From CALBTQ01 sp036725605 (GTDB taxonomy: Bacteria; Lernaellota; Lernaellaia; Lernaellales; Lernaellaceae), in NCBI GenBank assembly GCA_036725605.1, contig DAIMDW010000014.1, positions 62,001-126,000 on the forward strand: DNA of 64,000 nucleotides. The letters are read 5' to 3'. A model generated the notes under the pieces. That model ran no database searches and was not told the origin of the DNA. It saw nothing but the letters and a program-made list of their open reading frames with translations. Shown here in pieces: positions 46,144 through 55,956 of the stretch (the stretch's first letter is position 1; each line of letters starts with the position of its first letter). A program made the position numbers and the translations under genes.

Positions 46144-47952
46144 ATGAAAGCGTTGACGAATACAAAGCGAATTTTCCGGTGGTTGGCTCCCGCGATCCTC
46201 TCGCTGTTCTTGCTGACGGCCTGCTCGGGCATCGAGACCTGGTGGGCGGTGCGCGGCTTTTCCAAGCACGCGGGCACGACGATCGCCCATGCCTTGGTCA
46301 AGGAAGTAGACTGGGCGGCCGAACGCAAAACCCGCTTGCAGGAAGGCATTACCGCGCGCAACCACGATCACGAACTGTTGCAGACGGTGTACGAGGCGAA
46401 CGGCTATTCTTATCGCTTCGTCAAGAACCATCAGCCGACCAAGGATCACGAAATCCTCAACGGCCTCATCGACGCGGCCTATCACGAAGGCATCGACCTC
46501 GCGCCCTATCAGGTCGACGTGCGCAAGCAATACGAGCAGGATCTGATTAAAGCCGAGCAAACCCTGAAAGAGCTGGAAGCCAACAATCTGGCCGTCAGCG
46601 AAAGCGAATGGACCGCCCTCAAGCAAGCCCTGCAAAACGCGCAGATCGACAATCTGTCCGCCGCCGGCATTTTGCATTTCATCCAGAAGACGGAAACCGA
46701 CGGCAAGTTCCCCACGCTGCAAAAGGCGATCAGCGAAGGCTCCGAGGCGATTCTCGCCCGCAAACGCGCCGAAGCCGGCCTCGAACTGCTGGACGCCATC
46801 AATTTCTTCAAGTACTGCCGTGAATACAACGTGGGCGACGACAAGCTTGTGCCCACCTGGGACGCGAGCGTCAAGGACCTCGGCGGCACGCTGACGCAGC
46901 TCAAACCCTCGCTGCCGCATTACGACGCGCTGGTCAAGGAACTGGCCCGTTACCGCGCGATCGCCAAAGCCCATCAGCCGATGAGCTTCAACATCAAACA
47001 ACGCTTCAAACTCGGCAGCACCAACCACGAGATGGTGCGCAAAATCCAGGAACGCCTGCAAATGGAAGGCTACTGGAGCGGCGCGCTCGACGGTCAATAC
47101 GACGCCGCGCTCGAAGAGGCCGTCAAAGCGTTTCAGACCAATCACCAGGTGCTGGCCGACGGTAAGGTCGAGCGCGTGACGCTCACCCGCTTCAACGTCA
47201 CCTGGGATGACTACGTGCGCCAAATCAAACTGGCGCTGAAAAAATACCGCCACAGCCACACCAACAACGGCGACAAATATTTCGTCTGGGTCGATGTCGG
47301 CGCGCAGGAACTGGAAGTCTACGAGGACGGCGGCAAGCAACTGCTGCGCAAACACCGCGTCATCGTCGGCAACCTGGCCTCCAAAAATCACACGCCGCTG
47401 TTCACCGATCAGATCGAAATGGTCGTCTTCAATCCGCCCTGGCTGGTGCCCGAACGCATCATCCTCGAGGAAATGGCGCCCGAATACGCAAAAGACCCCG
47501 AGTACTTCAAGAAAATGGGGTACAAGGCCAAAATCGTCGAGAAGAGCGAAGATAAAATCAAAATCGAAGCCGTCACCCAGCCGCCGGGGCCGGGCAACGC
47601 GCTGGGCAAGGTGAAGATCCTCTTCCCCAATCCCCATGCGGTGTACCTGCACGATACGCCGAACAAATACCTGTTCAACCGCGCGCTGCGTCCCTTCAGC
47701 CACGGCTGCATGCGCTTGCAAGATGCGGTGGATCTGGCCCGGTTCCTGCTCGAAAAAGACAAAAACAACTTCGTTCCGCAAATCGAGGAAACCCTCGAAA
47801 AGCGGCAGACGATCAAGGTCGAACTCAATCAGGCGGTGCCGATTTACATCGAATACATCACCGTGAAAGCCGATCAACAGGGCAAGGCCATCTTCTACGA
47901 AGACGTATACAAAATGGATGAAGAGGCTCTCGCGCAGATGTCAGTCGATTGA
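46144..47952 (+). CDS. L,D-transpeptidase, YcbB/LdtD-like lipoprotein
   Basis: This 602-residue protein has a signal peptide with lipobox LLTAC near residue 23. A helical scaffold region follows, then a peptidoglycan-binding domain (IQERLQMEGYWSGALDGQYD, about 300-355). The C-terminal YkuD catalytic domain has His520 and Cys522 in SHGCMRLQDA. The large insertion with capping loop typical of YcbB is visible (PPWLVPERIILEEMAPEY). It makes 3-3 cross-links or attaches proteins to peptidoglycan in the periplasm. It is the first of a group of wall enzymes. Confidence 0.92.
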   Translation: MKALTNTKRIFRWLAPAILSLFLLTACSGIETWWAVRGFSKHAGTTIAHALVKEVDWAAERKTRLQEGITARNHDHELLQTVYEANGYSYRFVKNHQPTKDHEILNGLIDAAYHEGIDLAPYQVDVRKQYEQDLIKAEQTLKELEANNLAVSESEWTALKQALQNAQIDNLSAAGILHFIQKTETDGKFPTLQKAISEGSEAILARKRAEAGLELLDAINFFKYCREYNVGDDKLVPTWDASVKDLGGTLTQLKPSLPHYDALVKELARYRAIAKAHQPMSFNIKQRFKLGSTNHEMVRKIQERLQMEGYWSGALDGQYDAALEEAVKAFQTNHQVLADGKVERVTLTRFNVTWDDYVRQIKLALKKYRHSHTNNGDKYFVWVDVGAQELEVYEDGGKQLLRKHRVIVGNLASKNHTPLFTDQIEMVVFNPPWLVPERIILEEMAPEYAKDPEYFKKMGYKAKIVEKSEDKIKIEAVTQPPGPGNALGKVKILFPNPHAVYLHDTPNKYLFNRALRPFSHGCMRLQDAVDLARFLLEKDKNNFVPQIEETLEKRQTIKVELNQAVPIYIEYITVKADQQGKAIFYEDVYKMDEEALAQMSVD

Positions 47953-47996
47953 TTTCTTCTATTTTTTCGACATCTTATACGCTCTTGCGCAAATTA

Positions 47997-48024
47997 TTGA
48001 CTTCTTGTCTCGATAATCTATAAT
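47997..48024 (+). promoter_or_regulatory. Sigma-70 promoter of the MepA-like gene
   Basis: TTGACT, a 16-bp spacer and a perfect TATAAT (48019-48024) lie about 100 nt before the ATG at 48128. Confidence 0.75.
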
Positions 48025-48127
48025 TTCCTGAATTTGACGCGCCCGTCAGGGGATTTTTTTAATCTTTCCCCGCCCACCTGGGTCAAAGGAATCGCGTCGC
48101 TAATTAAAACAACGCATGCGAGATTAG

Positions 48128-49243
48128 ATGCGCAAGAGACTGAGAAATTCCATCGCCACTTTACTGCTGGCAGTCCTCGTCGTCTGGATGACCCCGACGG
48201 CGATCGCCATGGTTCCGGGCCCGACCGAGGAGGACGACAAACCCCCGGTCACGAAAACCGACGCGCCCTCCATCGCCGTTCCCGAATTGGCGCCCCAGGT
48301 CAATCTCCCGGCTCCGTCGATCATGCCGCGCCGCCATTACGCGCAGTGCATGTCCATCGGCCTGCCCAACGGCGGCGCCCTGCGCGACGGCGTGTTGTTC
48401 CCGCGCGAAAATCCGTTTTATCTGGCCAACCGGGCCGACAACCAATACGCCACGCCGGAAACCATCGACGCCCTGCTTTACGCGGCGGCGAAGGTCAATC
48501 GCAAATTCGGCCGCTCGCAAAAATTGGTGCTCGGCGATTTGAGTTCCCGCAACGGCGGCAAACTGCGCCATCACATGTCGCACCAAGCCGGTCGCGACGC
48601 CGACGTCGGTTTCTATTTCAAAAACGGCAGCCCGGGATTCCTCTCCGATTTCAATCCGCAGAATTTCGACGTGCGCCGCAATTGGGCCTACATCGAAGCG
48701 CTGTTGGAAATCAACGCGGTCGAGTACATTTTCGTGGACACCAGCGTCCAGAAGATGCTCTACGAATACGCGGAAAATCGGCTGCATCTGCCGCCGTCCT
48801 ACTTGGAAAAAGTGTTTCAGTATCCGCGCACCGGCAGCAACCGCTACGGCATCATCCGCCATGCGCGCGGGCACCTGAACCACTATCACATCCGCTTCTA
48901 CAGCCCGATCGCCGTCGCCAACGCCATGCGCGCCAACTTCCAGGATGCGCGTTTGGCCGAACTGCAAAGTTCGATGCACGGCTACGTGATGGCCGACATC
49001 GGGCCGGTTAGCCACAAAACGACCGAGGCCAAACCGCTGATCGTGCCGACGATGGTTCGGCCGCAGTCGCCGCCGCCGCCGGGCTCGCGCCGGATCGTCT
49101 ACAACGTGCACAGCGGCGACAGCCTGTGGTCCATCGCCCGCAAGCACGGCACGACCGTCAACCGCATCCGCGAGTGGAACAACCTCGCCGCGTCGCAACG
49201 ACTGCACGTCGGTCAGAAACTCTACATCTACGTCAAAAATTAG
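48128..49243 (+). CDS. MepA-like murein endopeptidase with C-terminal LysM
   Basis: This 371-residue protein has a signal peptide (LLLAVLVVWMTPTAIA). The catalytic domain has the M74/LAS-type zinc motif HHMSHQAGRDADVGFY and the second His pair in ARGHLNHYHIRFYS. A LysM domain closes the protein (YNVHSGDSLWSIARKHGT to GQKLYIYVKN). It should cut peptide cross-links in peptidoglycan in the periplasm. The M23 gene follows 45 nt downstream on the same strand. Confidence 0.88.
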   Translation: MRKRLRNSIATLLLAVLVVWMTPTAIAMVPGPTEEDDKPPVTKTDAPSIAVPELAPQVNLPAPSIMPRRHYAQCMSIGLPNGGALRDGVLFPRENPFYLANRADNQYATPETIDALLYAAAKVNRKFGRSQKLVLGDLSSRNGGKLRHHMSHQAGRDADVGFYFKNGSPGFLSDFNPQNFDVRRNWAYIEALLEINAVEYIFVDTSVQKMLYEYAENRLHLPPSYLEKVFQYPRTGSNRYGIIRHARGHLNHYHIRFYSPIAVANAMRANFQDARLAELQSSMHGYVMADIGPVSHKTTEAKPLIVPTMVRPQSPPPPGSRRIVYNVHSGDSLWSIARKHGTTVNRIREWNNLAASQRLHVGQKLYIYVKN

Positions 49244-49288
49244 CCCATTCAACTTGACCGGCCGCCGGCGCGCCCGCAGAATATCCGC

Positions 49289-51442
49289 ATGCGTATCAAA
49301 ATCATCGCGATCATCGTGTGTCTGTTCGCGCTGCCCGCCTGGGCCGCGGCGGATTTGCTCTACCCGCTCAAAGCCAAGCCGGCGATCTCCAGCGGTTTCG
49401 GCCAGTACCGCATCGGCCACCCGCACGGCGGCGTCGACCTGTGGACGTTCCTCAAGATCGGCACGCCCGTCCTGGCCGCCGACGACGGCGTCATTTACGA
49501 AATTCGCTGTTCGACGGTCGGCTACGGGCGCGTGTTGTATCATCGCCTGCGCGACGGCCGCGTCGCCGTCTACGCGCACCTGAGCGGCTTCGCGCCCAAG
49601 ATCGACGCGGTCGCCAAAAAGATCCAACAGGCCAACGGCCGCTTCAGCTTCAGCAAGAGCCTCACGGCCGGCGAGGTGATTGCCGTGCAACGCGGCGAGG
49701 TGATCGGCTTCGCCGGCGACAGCGGCACCGACGTGGCGCACCTGCATTTCGAAATCCGCGACGGCAACGGCCCGGTCAATCCGTTGCGCGCCGGCTTCCC
49801 TTTCACCGACACCCAGGCGCCGATTTTCGCCGCGCTGCACCTGGAGCCGCTGACCTTCGACGCGCACGTCGACGGACGCCATGCCGAGCGCATTTTCCCC
49901 TTCTCGCCGACCGTCGGCGGCGCCTACCGCCTGCCGGAGATCGTCATCGGCGGACGCGTCGGCCTGAGCGTGCACGCGTACGATCGCGCCAACGGCACCA
50001 AGCGCCGTCTACCGCCTTACGACATCAGCATGACCATCGACGGGCGACCGTGGTTCGAGCACCGCTTCGACCGCTTCAGCTACAACGAACGCTTCGTCAG
50101 CAACCTCAGTTACATCTACCGCCTGCAGGTGCAGCGGCGCGGCACGTTCATTCGCCTGTTTCGCCGCTACGAACGCACCGTGTTTCATCCGACCGACCGC
50201 ACCGGCGATCTGTCGACGCTCGCGGCCGGCAAGCACGAGGCCCGCATCGTCGTGCGCGACGAGGCCGGCAACCAAAGCGAGGCGCGTTTTCCGCTGCTGG
50301 TGCGGCCGGCCTGCCGGGTGGAGGATACGCGCTTTTTCGCCAACGAAACCGGCCCGCACCTGGCCTTCACCGCCGAGGCTTGCCGCACCGTTACGCTCCG
50401 TGACGACGATGGGCGTCAACTGCCCCTGCAAGTGACCGGCGACAATCGCCGCTTCGGCGCCGAGCTGCGCGACGTGGCGCCCGGCACGCTCTTGCGCGTC
50501 GATGCGGTCGATGCCTTCGGCGCGGTTCGCCGGTATCGTTGGCGCATGCCGCGCACCGATCGTCCGCCCGTATCGCTGGTCGTGCTGACCGACGTCCGCA
50601 CCGATTGGCAGGAGGATAAGCTGCTTGTCGAGGCCGACGGCGGGCCGTACAACGGGGCCATGCCCACCGTGCGCGTCGTCGCCGGCGGGCGTGAACAACC
50701 GCTGCCGCGCCACTGGCTGCAGGTGGACAACAATCGCACCACACTGGCCGTGCCGCTCAAAGGCGTTTCCTCGCCCTTGCGCGTCGACCTGCTCTGGGCC
50801 GAAAACGACGGCGCGCCGCGCGTACAACGCCTCGACCTGCCCTTCCAGACGGCCGACGGCGGCCGGCGCCTGGTCAGCGACGACGGCGGCGCGACCATCG
50901 ACATTCCGCGCCGCGCGTTCTTCCGCCCGCTGCCGGTCGCGGTCACCCAATCCACCGCCGCAACGCCGACGTGGCTCAAGGCGGTCAGCCCGCTTTACAC
51001 CTTCTCCGGTCAATACACGCCCCTGCACAATCCGCTGAATCTGACGATCAACCCGGCGCCCGGCACGTCCACGGCGCACACCGGCGTCTACCTCTACGAC
51101 AAGGGCACCTGGTGGCACCTGGAGGCCGGCACGCGGGCGAAAATCCCCACCCTCGGCTCCTTCGCCCTGCTGCGCGACATCGCTCCGCCGCAGATCGGCA
51201 AATTCTTCGCCGGCAAAAAACGCCTGAAGATCATGGTTTCCGATCAGGGCAGCGGCATCAGGGAAAGCGGCATTCGCGTGCTGCTCGACGGCCGCGCGCG
51301 GATCTTCGAATACATGCCCTTGAAAAATCAGTTCGTGGTGGAAATCGGGAAGAAACTTAATCCGGGCGCGCATCGGCTGGAGGTAACGGTAAGCGACCGC
51401 GCCGGCAACGCCTCGACGGCGACGTTCACGTTCGATCGTTGA
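49289..51442 (+). CDS. M23-family zinc peptidase with C-terminal beta-sandwich region
   Basis: This 717-residue protein has a signal peptide (IIVCLFALPAWAAA). The M23/LytM domain is at about 25-175, with zinc ligands in HPHGGVDLW and HLHFEIRDG, so it looks active. The remaining ~540 residues form several strand-rich modules, ending in two Ig/bacterial-like segments (SDQGSGIRESGIRVLLDG; VTVSDRAGNASTATFTF). It probably trims peptidoglycan peptides, with the tail serving for binding or placement. It ends next to the convergent MltD-like gene. Confidence 0.88.
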   Translation: MRIKIIAIIVCLFALPAWAAADLLYPLKAKPAISSGFGQYRIGHPHGGVDLWTFLKIGTPVLAADDGVIYEIRCSTVGYGRVLYHRLRDGRVAVYAHLSGFAPKIDAVAKKIQQANGRFSFSKSLTAGEVIAVQRGEVIGFAGDSGTDVAHLHFEIRDGNGPVNPLRAGFPFTDTQAPIFAALHLEPLTFDAHVDGRHAERIFPFSPTVGGAYRLPEIVIGGRVGLSVHAYDRANGTKRRLPPYDISMTIDGRPWFEHRFDRFSYNERFVSNLSYIYRLQVQRRGTFIRLFRRYERTVFHPTDRTGDLSTLAAGKHEARIVVRDEAGNQSEARFPLLVRPACRVEDTRFFANETGPHLAFTAEACRTVTLRDDDGRQLPLQVTGDNRRFGAELRDVAPGTLLRVDAVDAFGAVRRYRWRMPRTDRPPVSLVVLTDVRTDWQEDKLLVEADGGPYNGAMPTVRVVAGGREQPLPRHWLQVDNNRTTLAVPLKGVSSPLRVDLLWAENDGAPRVQRLDLPFQTADGGRRLVSDDGGATIDIPRRAFFRPLPVAVTQSTAATPTWLKAVSPLYTFSGQYTPLHNPLNLTINPAPGTSTAHTGVYLYDKGTWWHLEAGTRAKIPTLGSFALLRDIAPPQIGKFFAGKKRLKIMVSDQGSGIRESGIRVLLDGRARIFEYMPLKNQFVVEIGKKLNPGAHRLEVTVSDRAGNASTATFTFDR

Positions 51443-52849
51443 TCAGCGCTTGCGGCCGACCGGGATTTTCAGCTTCATGCCGACGCTCAGGTACTTGCCG
51501 CGCGCCTTGGGATTGTACCGCTTGATCATCGCGACGCTCGTGCGATAACGCTTGGCGATGCCGCCGAGCGTGTCGCCCTTCTTCACACGGTAATAGATGA
51601 ACTTGCCCGCGGGGGCCTGCGGGCTTTGCAGCTTTTTCAGGTCGGCTTCGCTCAGATAAATCTGTTCGGCGGGCGTTTCCTTGAGCAGTTTGTCGACCGC
51701 CTCCAGCTTTTCCGACGGCACGTTCAGCCGGTAGCCTTCCACCTTGGGCGGCGTGGTCGTGCCCAGCAATTCCGGATTGAGCGCCTTGAGTTCCTCGTAC
51801 TCGATCTGCGTCAATTCGGCGAACTTTTTCAGTTCGATCACGCCCTTGAGCTCGATCCGCTTCACGTCCAGCGGCGGTTCCGGGGCCACGTACAAGCCGT
51901 ACAACTCCGGCTCGCGGGCGATGAGCACCGCCGCGAAATACTTGGGCACATAGGCCTCGGTTTCGGCCGGCAGCGCCAGATTCCAGTAGCTCTTTTCGCC
52001 GTTGGACATCGCGCGGTTCACGCAAGCCTCGCCGCAATTGTACGCCGCCAGGGCCAGCGCCCAGTCGCCGAGATGGTCGTGCAGATCCTTGAGCAGCCGC
52101 GCGGCGGCCCGCGTCGATTTTTCCGGGTCGCGCCGTTCGTCGACCCACTCGTTGATCTTCAGTCCGTACGTCTTGCCCGTCGACGGAATGAACTGCCAGA
52201 TGCCCACCGCCAGCGCCGGGCTGTACGCGTAGGGCGAATAGCCGCTCTCGATGATCGGCAGGTACGCCAGATCCTCCGGCAGGCCCTCTTCCTTGAGCAC
52301 GCGCCGGATCATCGGCAGGTAGCGCGTCGAGCGCGCCAGGTAGCGCTGCATGCTCTCGCGGCCGGTCACCGTGTAGTAGCCCAGCCATTGCTCGACCGAC
52401 GGATGAAAATCGATGCCGATCAGCGTGCGCTCGATGCGTGTGGGCTGGAAGCGCCCCGACAACCGCCCGATGCGCACCTGCGCCAGGCAAACCTCGAAAA
52501 ACAGCGAATCGATCTTCTTGGTCGCTTCCGGATCGACTTCGCGATTGAACGGCTTCATCAGAATCTGCAACACGGCGTTGTAGGTCGTGTGCGCCTCGTC
52601 GAACCGCCCGGCCTGCGTCTGTTCGATGCCCGCGACGTACAAATCGCGCGCCCGCGAGTACAGCTCCGCCGGCGGCAATCCGGGCGCTTCGGGAATGTTC
52701 ATCGGGGCGGCCTGGGCGTCTTCCGCCGGAGCCGTGGCGGCCTCGTCGGCCTCGTCGACGGTTTGGGGTTCGGCGGTACGTATCCAACTACAGCCGGTCA
52801 ACGCTGTCAGCAGAAATATTGCCAAGAAAATCGTCAGCCAGTGACGCAT
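51443..52849 (-). CDS. Lytic transglycosylase lipoprotein with LysM (MltD-like)
   Basis: The ATG at 52849 (AAGGAGG ribosome site) gives 468 residues. Lipobox LTGC puts the lipid on Cys20. The SLT domain has catalytic Glu201 in IIESGYSPYAYS, then GIWQFIPSTGKTYGL and ALAAYNCGEACVNRAM, as in MltD. A LysM-like segment and a clear C-terminal LysM (YRVKKGDTLGGIAKRYRTS) bind glycan. It cuts glycan strands, complementing the peptide-cutting enzymes encoded beside it. Confidence 0.92.
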   Translation of the reverse strand: MRHWLTIFLAIFLLTALTGCSWIRTAEPQTVDEADEAATAPAEDAQAAPMNIPEAPGLPPAELYSRARDLYVAGIEQTQAGRFDEAHTTYNAVLQILMKPFNREVDPEATKKIDSLFFEVCLAQVRIGRLSGRFQPTRIERTLIGIDFHPSVEQWLGYYTVTGRESMQRYLARSTRYLPMIRRVLKEEGLPEDLAYLPIIESGYSPYAYSPALAVGIWQFIPSTGKTYGLKINEWVDERRDPEKSTRAAARLLKDLHDHLGDWALALAAYNCGEACVNRAMSNGEKSYWNLALPAETEAYVPKYFAAVLIAREPELYGLYVAPEPPLDVKRIELKGVIELKKFAELTQIEYEELKALNPELLGTTTPPKVEGYRLNVPSEKLEAVDKLLKETPAEQIYLSEADLKKLQSPQAPAGKFIYYRVKKGDTLGGIAKRYRTSVAMIKRYNPKARGKYLSVGMKLKIPVGRKR

Positions 52850-52913
52850 GGAACCTCCTTTGGACCTGGATACGAACGGCGGGACCCGATAACCGGGTGA
52901 CGAGGAGGATGGA

Positions 52914-52985
52914 TGGGCGGTACTGGATTCGAACCAGCGACTTCCACCGTGTGAGGATGGCACTCTACCGCTGAGTTAACCGCCC
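52914..52985 (-). tRNA. tRNA-Val (anticodon CAC)
   Basis: The cloverleaf has acceptor GGGCGGT/ACCGCCC, anticodon stem CCATC/GGTGG with loop CTCACAC (reads GTG) and T-loop TTCGAAT. The CCA end is not encoded. Confidence 0.93.
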
Positions 52986-53035
52986 AAAACGCAAAGTGGA
53001 CCTTTAATACAGCAAAAGGACGCAAAGTGCAAGAA

Positions 53036-55318
53036 TCAAGTCACGTTGCCGCGCCCTTTTTTCACGATCAATCCGCCGGCCAAACCGGCTGATTTCAAGG
53101 CGATCCACAGCAGGCAGACGCCCGGCAGGCCGATCGCCGGCAACAACACCACCCCGACGGTCGCCGCGCCGATCATCGCGGCCAGATGATCGAGCGCATC
53201 GACGATCCCCGCCCGCCGTCCGGCCCCGACGCCGCCGTGCGCCAACAACGCCGCCGCCGTCGGAAACGCCGTGCCCGCCGCCGTGCCCGTCGCCGCCACC
53301 AACAAAACCAATAGAATTTGCGAAAGCGCGCCCGCCCGATCGCCGATCCACCACAGGAAGATCGTCATCAGCAGCCCAACGCCGGCCAGCGCCGCATCGC
53401 CGACCAACAAGACGTTCAGCGGGTCCGCTCCGGTCCGATGCGCCCGGCGCGTCGCCCAGGCGCCGCCCGCCGCCAAGCCGCCCATGTACGCCGCGATCAG
53501 CAGCGCGATCTTCTGGTACATCTGCCCGAACAGCGATTGAAAGGCAATCGATGCGACGATCACCGCCGCCATCCCTACGTACCCGCTGGTGGCCACCGCC
53601 GTCAGCGCGTAACGCCGCCGCGCCCCGTTTCGCGCGCCCGGCAGCGGCACAAGGGCCGTCAGCAGGCAGACGATCACCCAGAGCGTCCACCAGAACGCGT
53701 CGCCGGTCGCGTTCAGCCACTTGACGAATCCGCCGATGCCGCCGCCGGAAAATCTGTCCCAGACGCGCAAAAATGCGAGGTATGACACCGGCCGCAGGTC
53801 GCGGTTGAGGCGCCCGGGATACGCGGCCAGTTCGCGCCGCATGGCCGCGATGCGCTCGGGCACCACCCACTGGTCGATCACTTCGGGCGGCACGTCCGGC
53901 GGCGCGTCGAAGGCCGACAAATACCGCTCCCGCAATTGCGCCACCTCGCCGCTGAGCACGCCCTCGCCCTTGGCGGCGAACAGGTGAATCGTGTCGCCCG
54001 GCAGCGCCAACACATACGGAAACACCTGCCGCAGCGTGTACTCGATCGAGCCCAGGTACGGGCCGACCTCCTCGCCGATCAGGTTGTCCGCGCCGGTCAG
54101 CGTCAACGCCAACACGCCGCGCTCGCTCAGCCGTTCATGCACCTCGCGGAAAAACTCGATTGTGTACAGGCGGTTGAGCCACGCGGTCGACGGATCGGGC
54201 GCGACGATCACCGCCAGATCGAAAGCGGCATCCCGTTGCTTGACGAACCGCCGCACGTCCATCGTCCGCCAATGCACGCGCGGCCCGGCCAACAGCCGGA
54301 AATCCTCGTCAGGCAGTCGGGCCAGAATCTCCCGCGACAATTGCGCGTCCAGGTGCACGACGTCCACTTGTTGAATGTGCGGCGCGGCCAGCAACGCCGC
54401 GCCCAGGCCCGTCAGGCCGCCGCCCAGGAGCACGACTTTTTCCGCCCGCGGCTGTTGCGCCAAAAGCAACGCGGCTTCCTGCCGGTAAACGAACGGATCG
54501 GGAAAACTGTCGAGGTAGCCGCCGTCGCCGTAAAGCTGCGCCTGTTGCCCCGCCCGCGCGAAGACCGCGTTTTGGTAGCGGGTCTGCACGGCCTCATCGA
54601 ATTGCGCGCCGGTTTGCTGCGCATCGAAACGATAACGCTCCAGCCGTTGTTCGACGCGATCGTCCGCCGGACCCAGCACGAACAGCGCCGTCAGCACGAC
54701 GCCCGCCGCGCCGATCCATCCGCCGACGCGCGGCAGATTCCAAAATGCGAGCCCCAACAATAAGACGCCGACGGCGACGGCGATCGCGCCGCTTGGCGGC
54801 ACGCGGGGGACCAGCACGAAGGCGAAGAACAAACCGGCGGCCAGGCTGCCCACCGCTTCCCAGACAAACAAGCGGCCGACGATGCGTTCGTCGCGCCCGT
54901 GCAAGGCGGCGAAATAGGCGAAGACCGCGCCGATCCAGAAGCCCACCGGCGAGCACAGTAGCGCCGCGACGGCCACGGCCGACCAGCCGGGCACCAGGCC
55001 GGGCAGCACGGGAAAAATCAACGGCAACAATTTGATGGCGATCAACGAGGCGGGAGGCAACACCGCGCCGGAAAGAAAAACCGTGGCGCTCCAGAACGAG
55101 AGGCGACGCAGGCGATCGGCCAGCCGGCCCCACAACGTCGCGCCGATGGCGATGCCGGCGAACCAGGCCGCCCACAGCAGGCCGATGGCCATCTCGTTGC
55201 CCTGCACGACCGCCAGGAACTGCCGCAGCAGAACGGTCTGCCCGATCAGCGCATAGGCGCCCAGGGCGACGAACAGGGCCGCCGTGCGTCGGGTGGAGGT
55301 GGTGAGCGCATTTGCCAT
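53036..55318 (-). CDS. Fused membrane/spermidine synthase-like protein
   Basis: This 760-residue protein has an N-terminal membrane bundle (about seven helices, residues 10-230). A central Rossmann-type spermidine-synthase-like domain follows (QLYGDGGYLDSFPDPFVYRQE, VVLLGGGLTGLG, DVVHLDAQ, DLAVIVAPDPST), then a second helical bundle. This matches the fused MFS/spermidine-synthase family. The substrate is unknown; a polyamine link should not be assumed because the family is poorly characterised. It is preceded by repeat DNA at its start side. Confidence 0.8.
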   Translation of the reverse strand: MANALTTSTRRTAALFVALGAYALIGQTVLLRQFLAVVQGNEMAIGLLWAAWFAGIAIGATLWGRLADRLRRLSFWSATVFLSGAVLPPASLIAIKLLPLIFPVLPGLVPGWSAVAVAALLCSPVGFWIGAVFAYFAALHGRDERIVGRLFVWEAVGSLAAGLFFAFVLVPRVPPSGAIAVAVGVLLLGLAFWNLPRVGGWIGAAGVVLTALFVLGPADDRVEQRLERYRFDAQQTGAQFDEAVQTRYQNAVFARAGQQAQLYGDGGYLDSFPDPFVYRQEAALLLAQQPRAEKVVLLGGGLTGLGAALLAAPHIQQVDVVHLDAQLSREILARLPDEDFRLLAGPRVHWRTMDVRRFVKQRDAAFDLAVIVAPDPSTAWLNRLYTIEFFREVHERLSERGVLALTLTGADNLIGEEVGPYLGSIEYTLRQVFPYVLALPGDTIHLFAAKGEGVLSGEVAQLRERYLSAFDAPPDVPPEVIDQWVVPERIAAMRRELAAYPGRLNRDLRPVSYLAFLRVWDRFSGGGIGGFVKWLNATGDAFWWTLWVIVCLLTALVPLPGARNGARRRYALTAVATSGYVGMAAVIVASIAFQSLFGQMYQKIALLIAAYMGGLAAGGAWATRRAHRTGADPLNVLLVGDAALAGVGLLMTIFLWWIGDRAGALSQILLVLLVAATGTAAGTAFPTAAALLAHGGVGAGRRAGIVDALDHLAAMIGAATVGVVLLPAIGLPGVCLLWIALKSAGLAGGLIVKKGRGNVT

Positions 55319-55759
55319 CGCTTTGCCCGTCGATTCGCGTGTTCGCTAGGGCGATAGCATATAAAAAAAAGGGCGGCAAGCGCTACCAACACAGCTTTCG
55401 CCTAACGGCGAAAACCATGGCACACGGAAAGAAGCATCTCTGGTTTGTGTGCCACACTTTTGGCGATAGCCAAAGGTGTGGTGTCGATTATTCGACTTTA
55501 TTCCCACACTGATAAACTCACTTGCTTCGTTCGCTCGTGTATCAGTGCCACCGGCCACGGATGACTTTGTCGGCAATAAAAAAAGGGCCGGCAAGCGCCG
55601 GTCCGCGATCCAGGGATGGATCGCCATTTTCGACGACGGCATCCGGCGGCGAAAATGAAGGGAGACGGAAACCACGCTTTTCGTCGACTGTCAGCCGATA
55701 AAGTCACGGATGACTTTGTCGGCAATAAAAAAAGGGCCGGCAAGCGCCGGTCCGCGATC
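55319..55759. repeat. Terminator-containing repeat array left of the scaffold gap
   Basis: There is no gene here. A degenerate copy lies at about 55370-55390, and two good copies begin at 55556 and 55705, 149 bp apart. Each starts CACGGATGACTTTGTCGGCA and contains a GGGCCGGC...GCCGG(T/C)CC hairpin. The array resembles the terminator at 55909-55938 copied outwards. Open frames across it are products of the repeat. Confidence 0.8.
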
Positions 55760-55859
55760 NNNNNNNNNNNNNNNNNNNNNNNNNNNNNNNNNNNNNNNNN
55801 NNNNNNNNNNNNNNNNNNNNNNNNNNNNNNNNNNNNNNNNNNNNNNNNNNNNNNNNNNN
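55760..55859. other. Scaffold gap (100 N)
   Basis: Exactly 100 N is a placeholder length. Both flanks are the same 149-bp repeat, so the assembly broke in the array. Confidence 0.98.
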
Positions 55860-55908
55860 TTTTCGTCGACTGTCAGCCGATAAAGTCACGGATGACTTTG
55901 TCGGCAAT

Positions 55909-55938
55909 AAAAAAGGGCCGGCAAGCGCCGGCCCTTTT
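55909..55938 (-). terminator. Terminator of the surface-protein operon
   Basis: The perfect 8-bp stem GGGCCGGC/GCCGGCCC with a 4-nt loop is followed by six T on the minus strand (four on the plus). It lies 19 nt past the stop at 55957. This appears to be the intact parent of the hairpins in the array. Confidence 0.9.
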
Positions 55939-55956
55939 AGCGAACAAAAGGTAAGT

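Noticed and set aside
55346..55675. 109-codon minus-strand frame in the repeat array
   Set aside because: It is translated repeat DNA with the terminator hairpin inside it, and the same peptide recurs with each copy.
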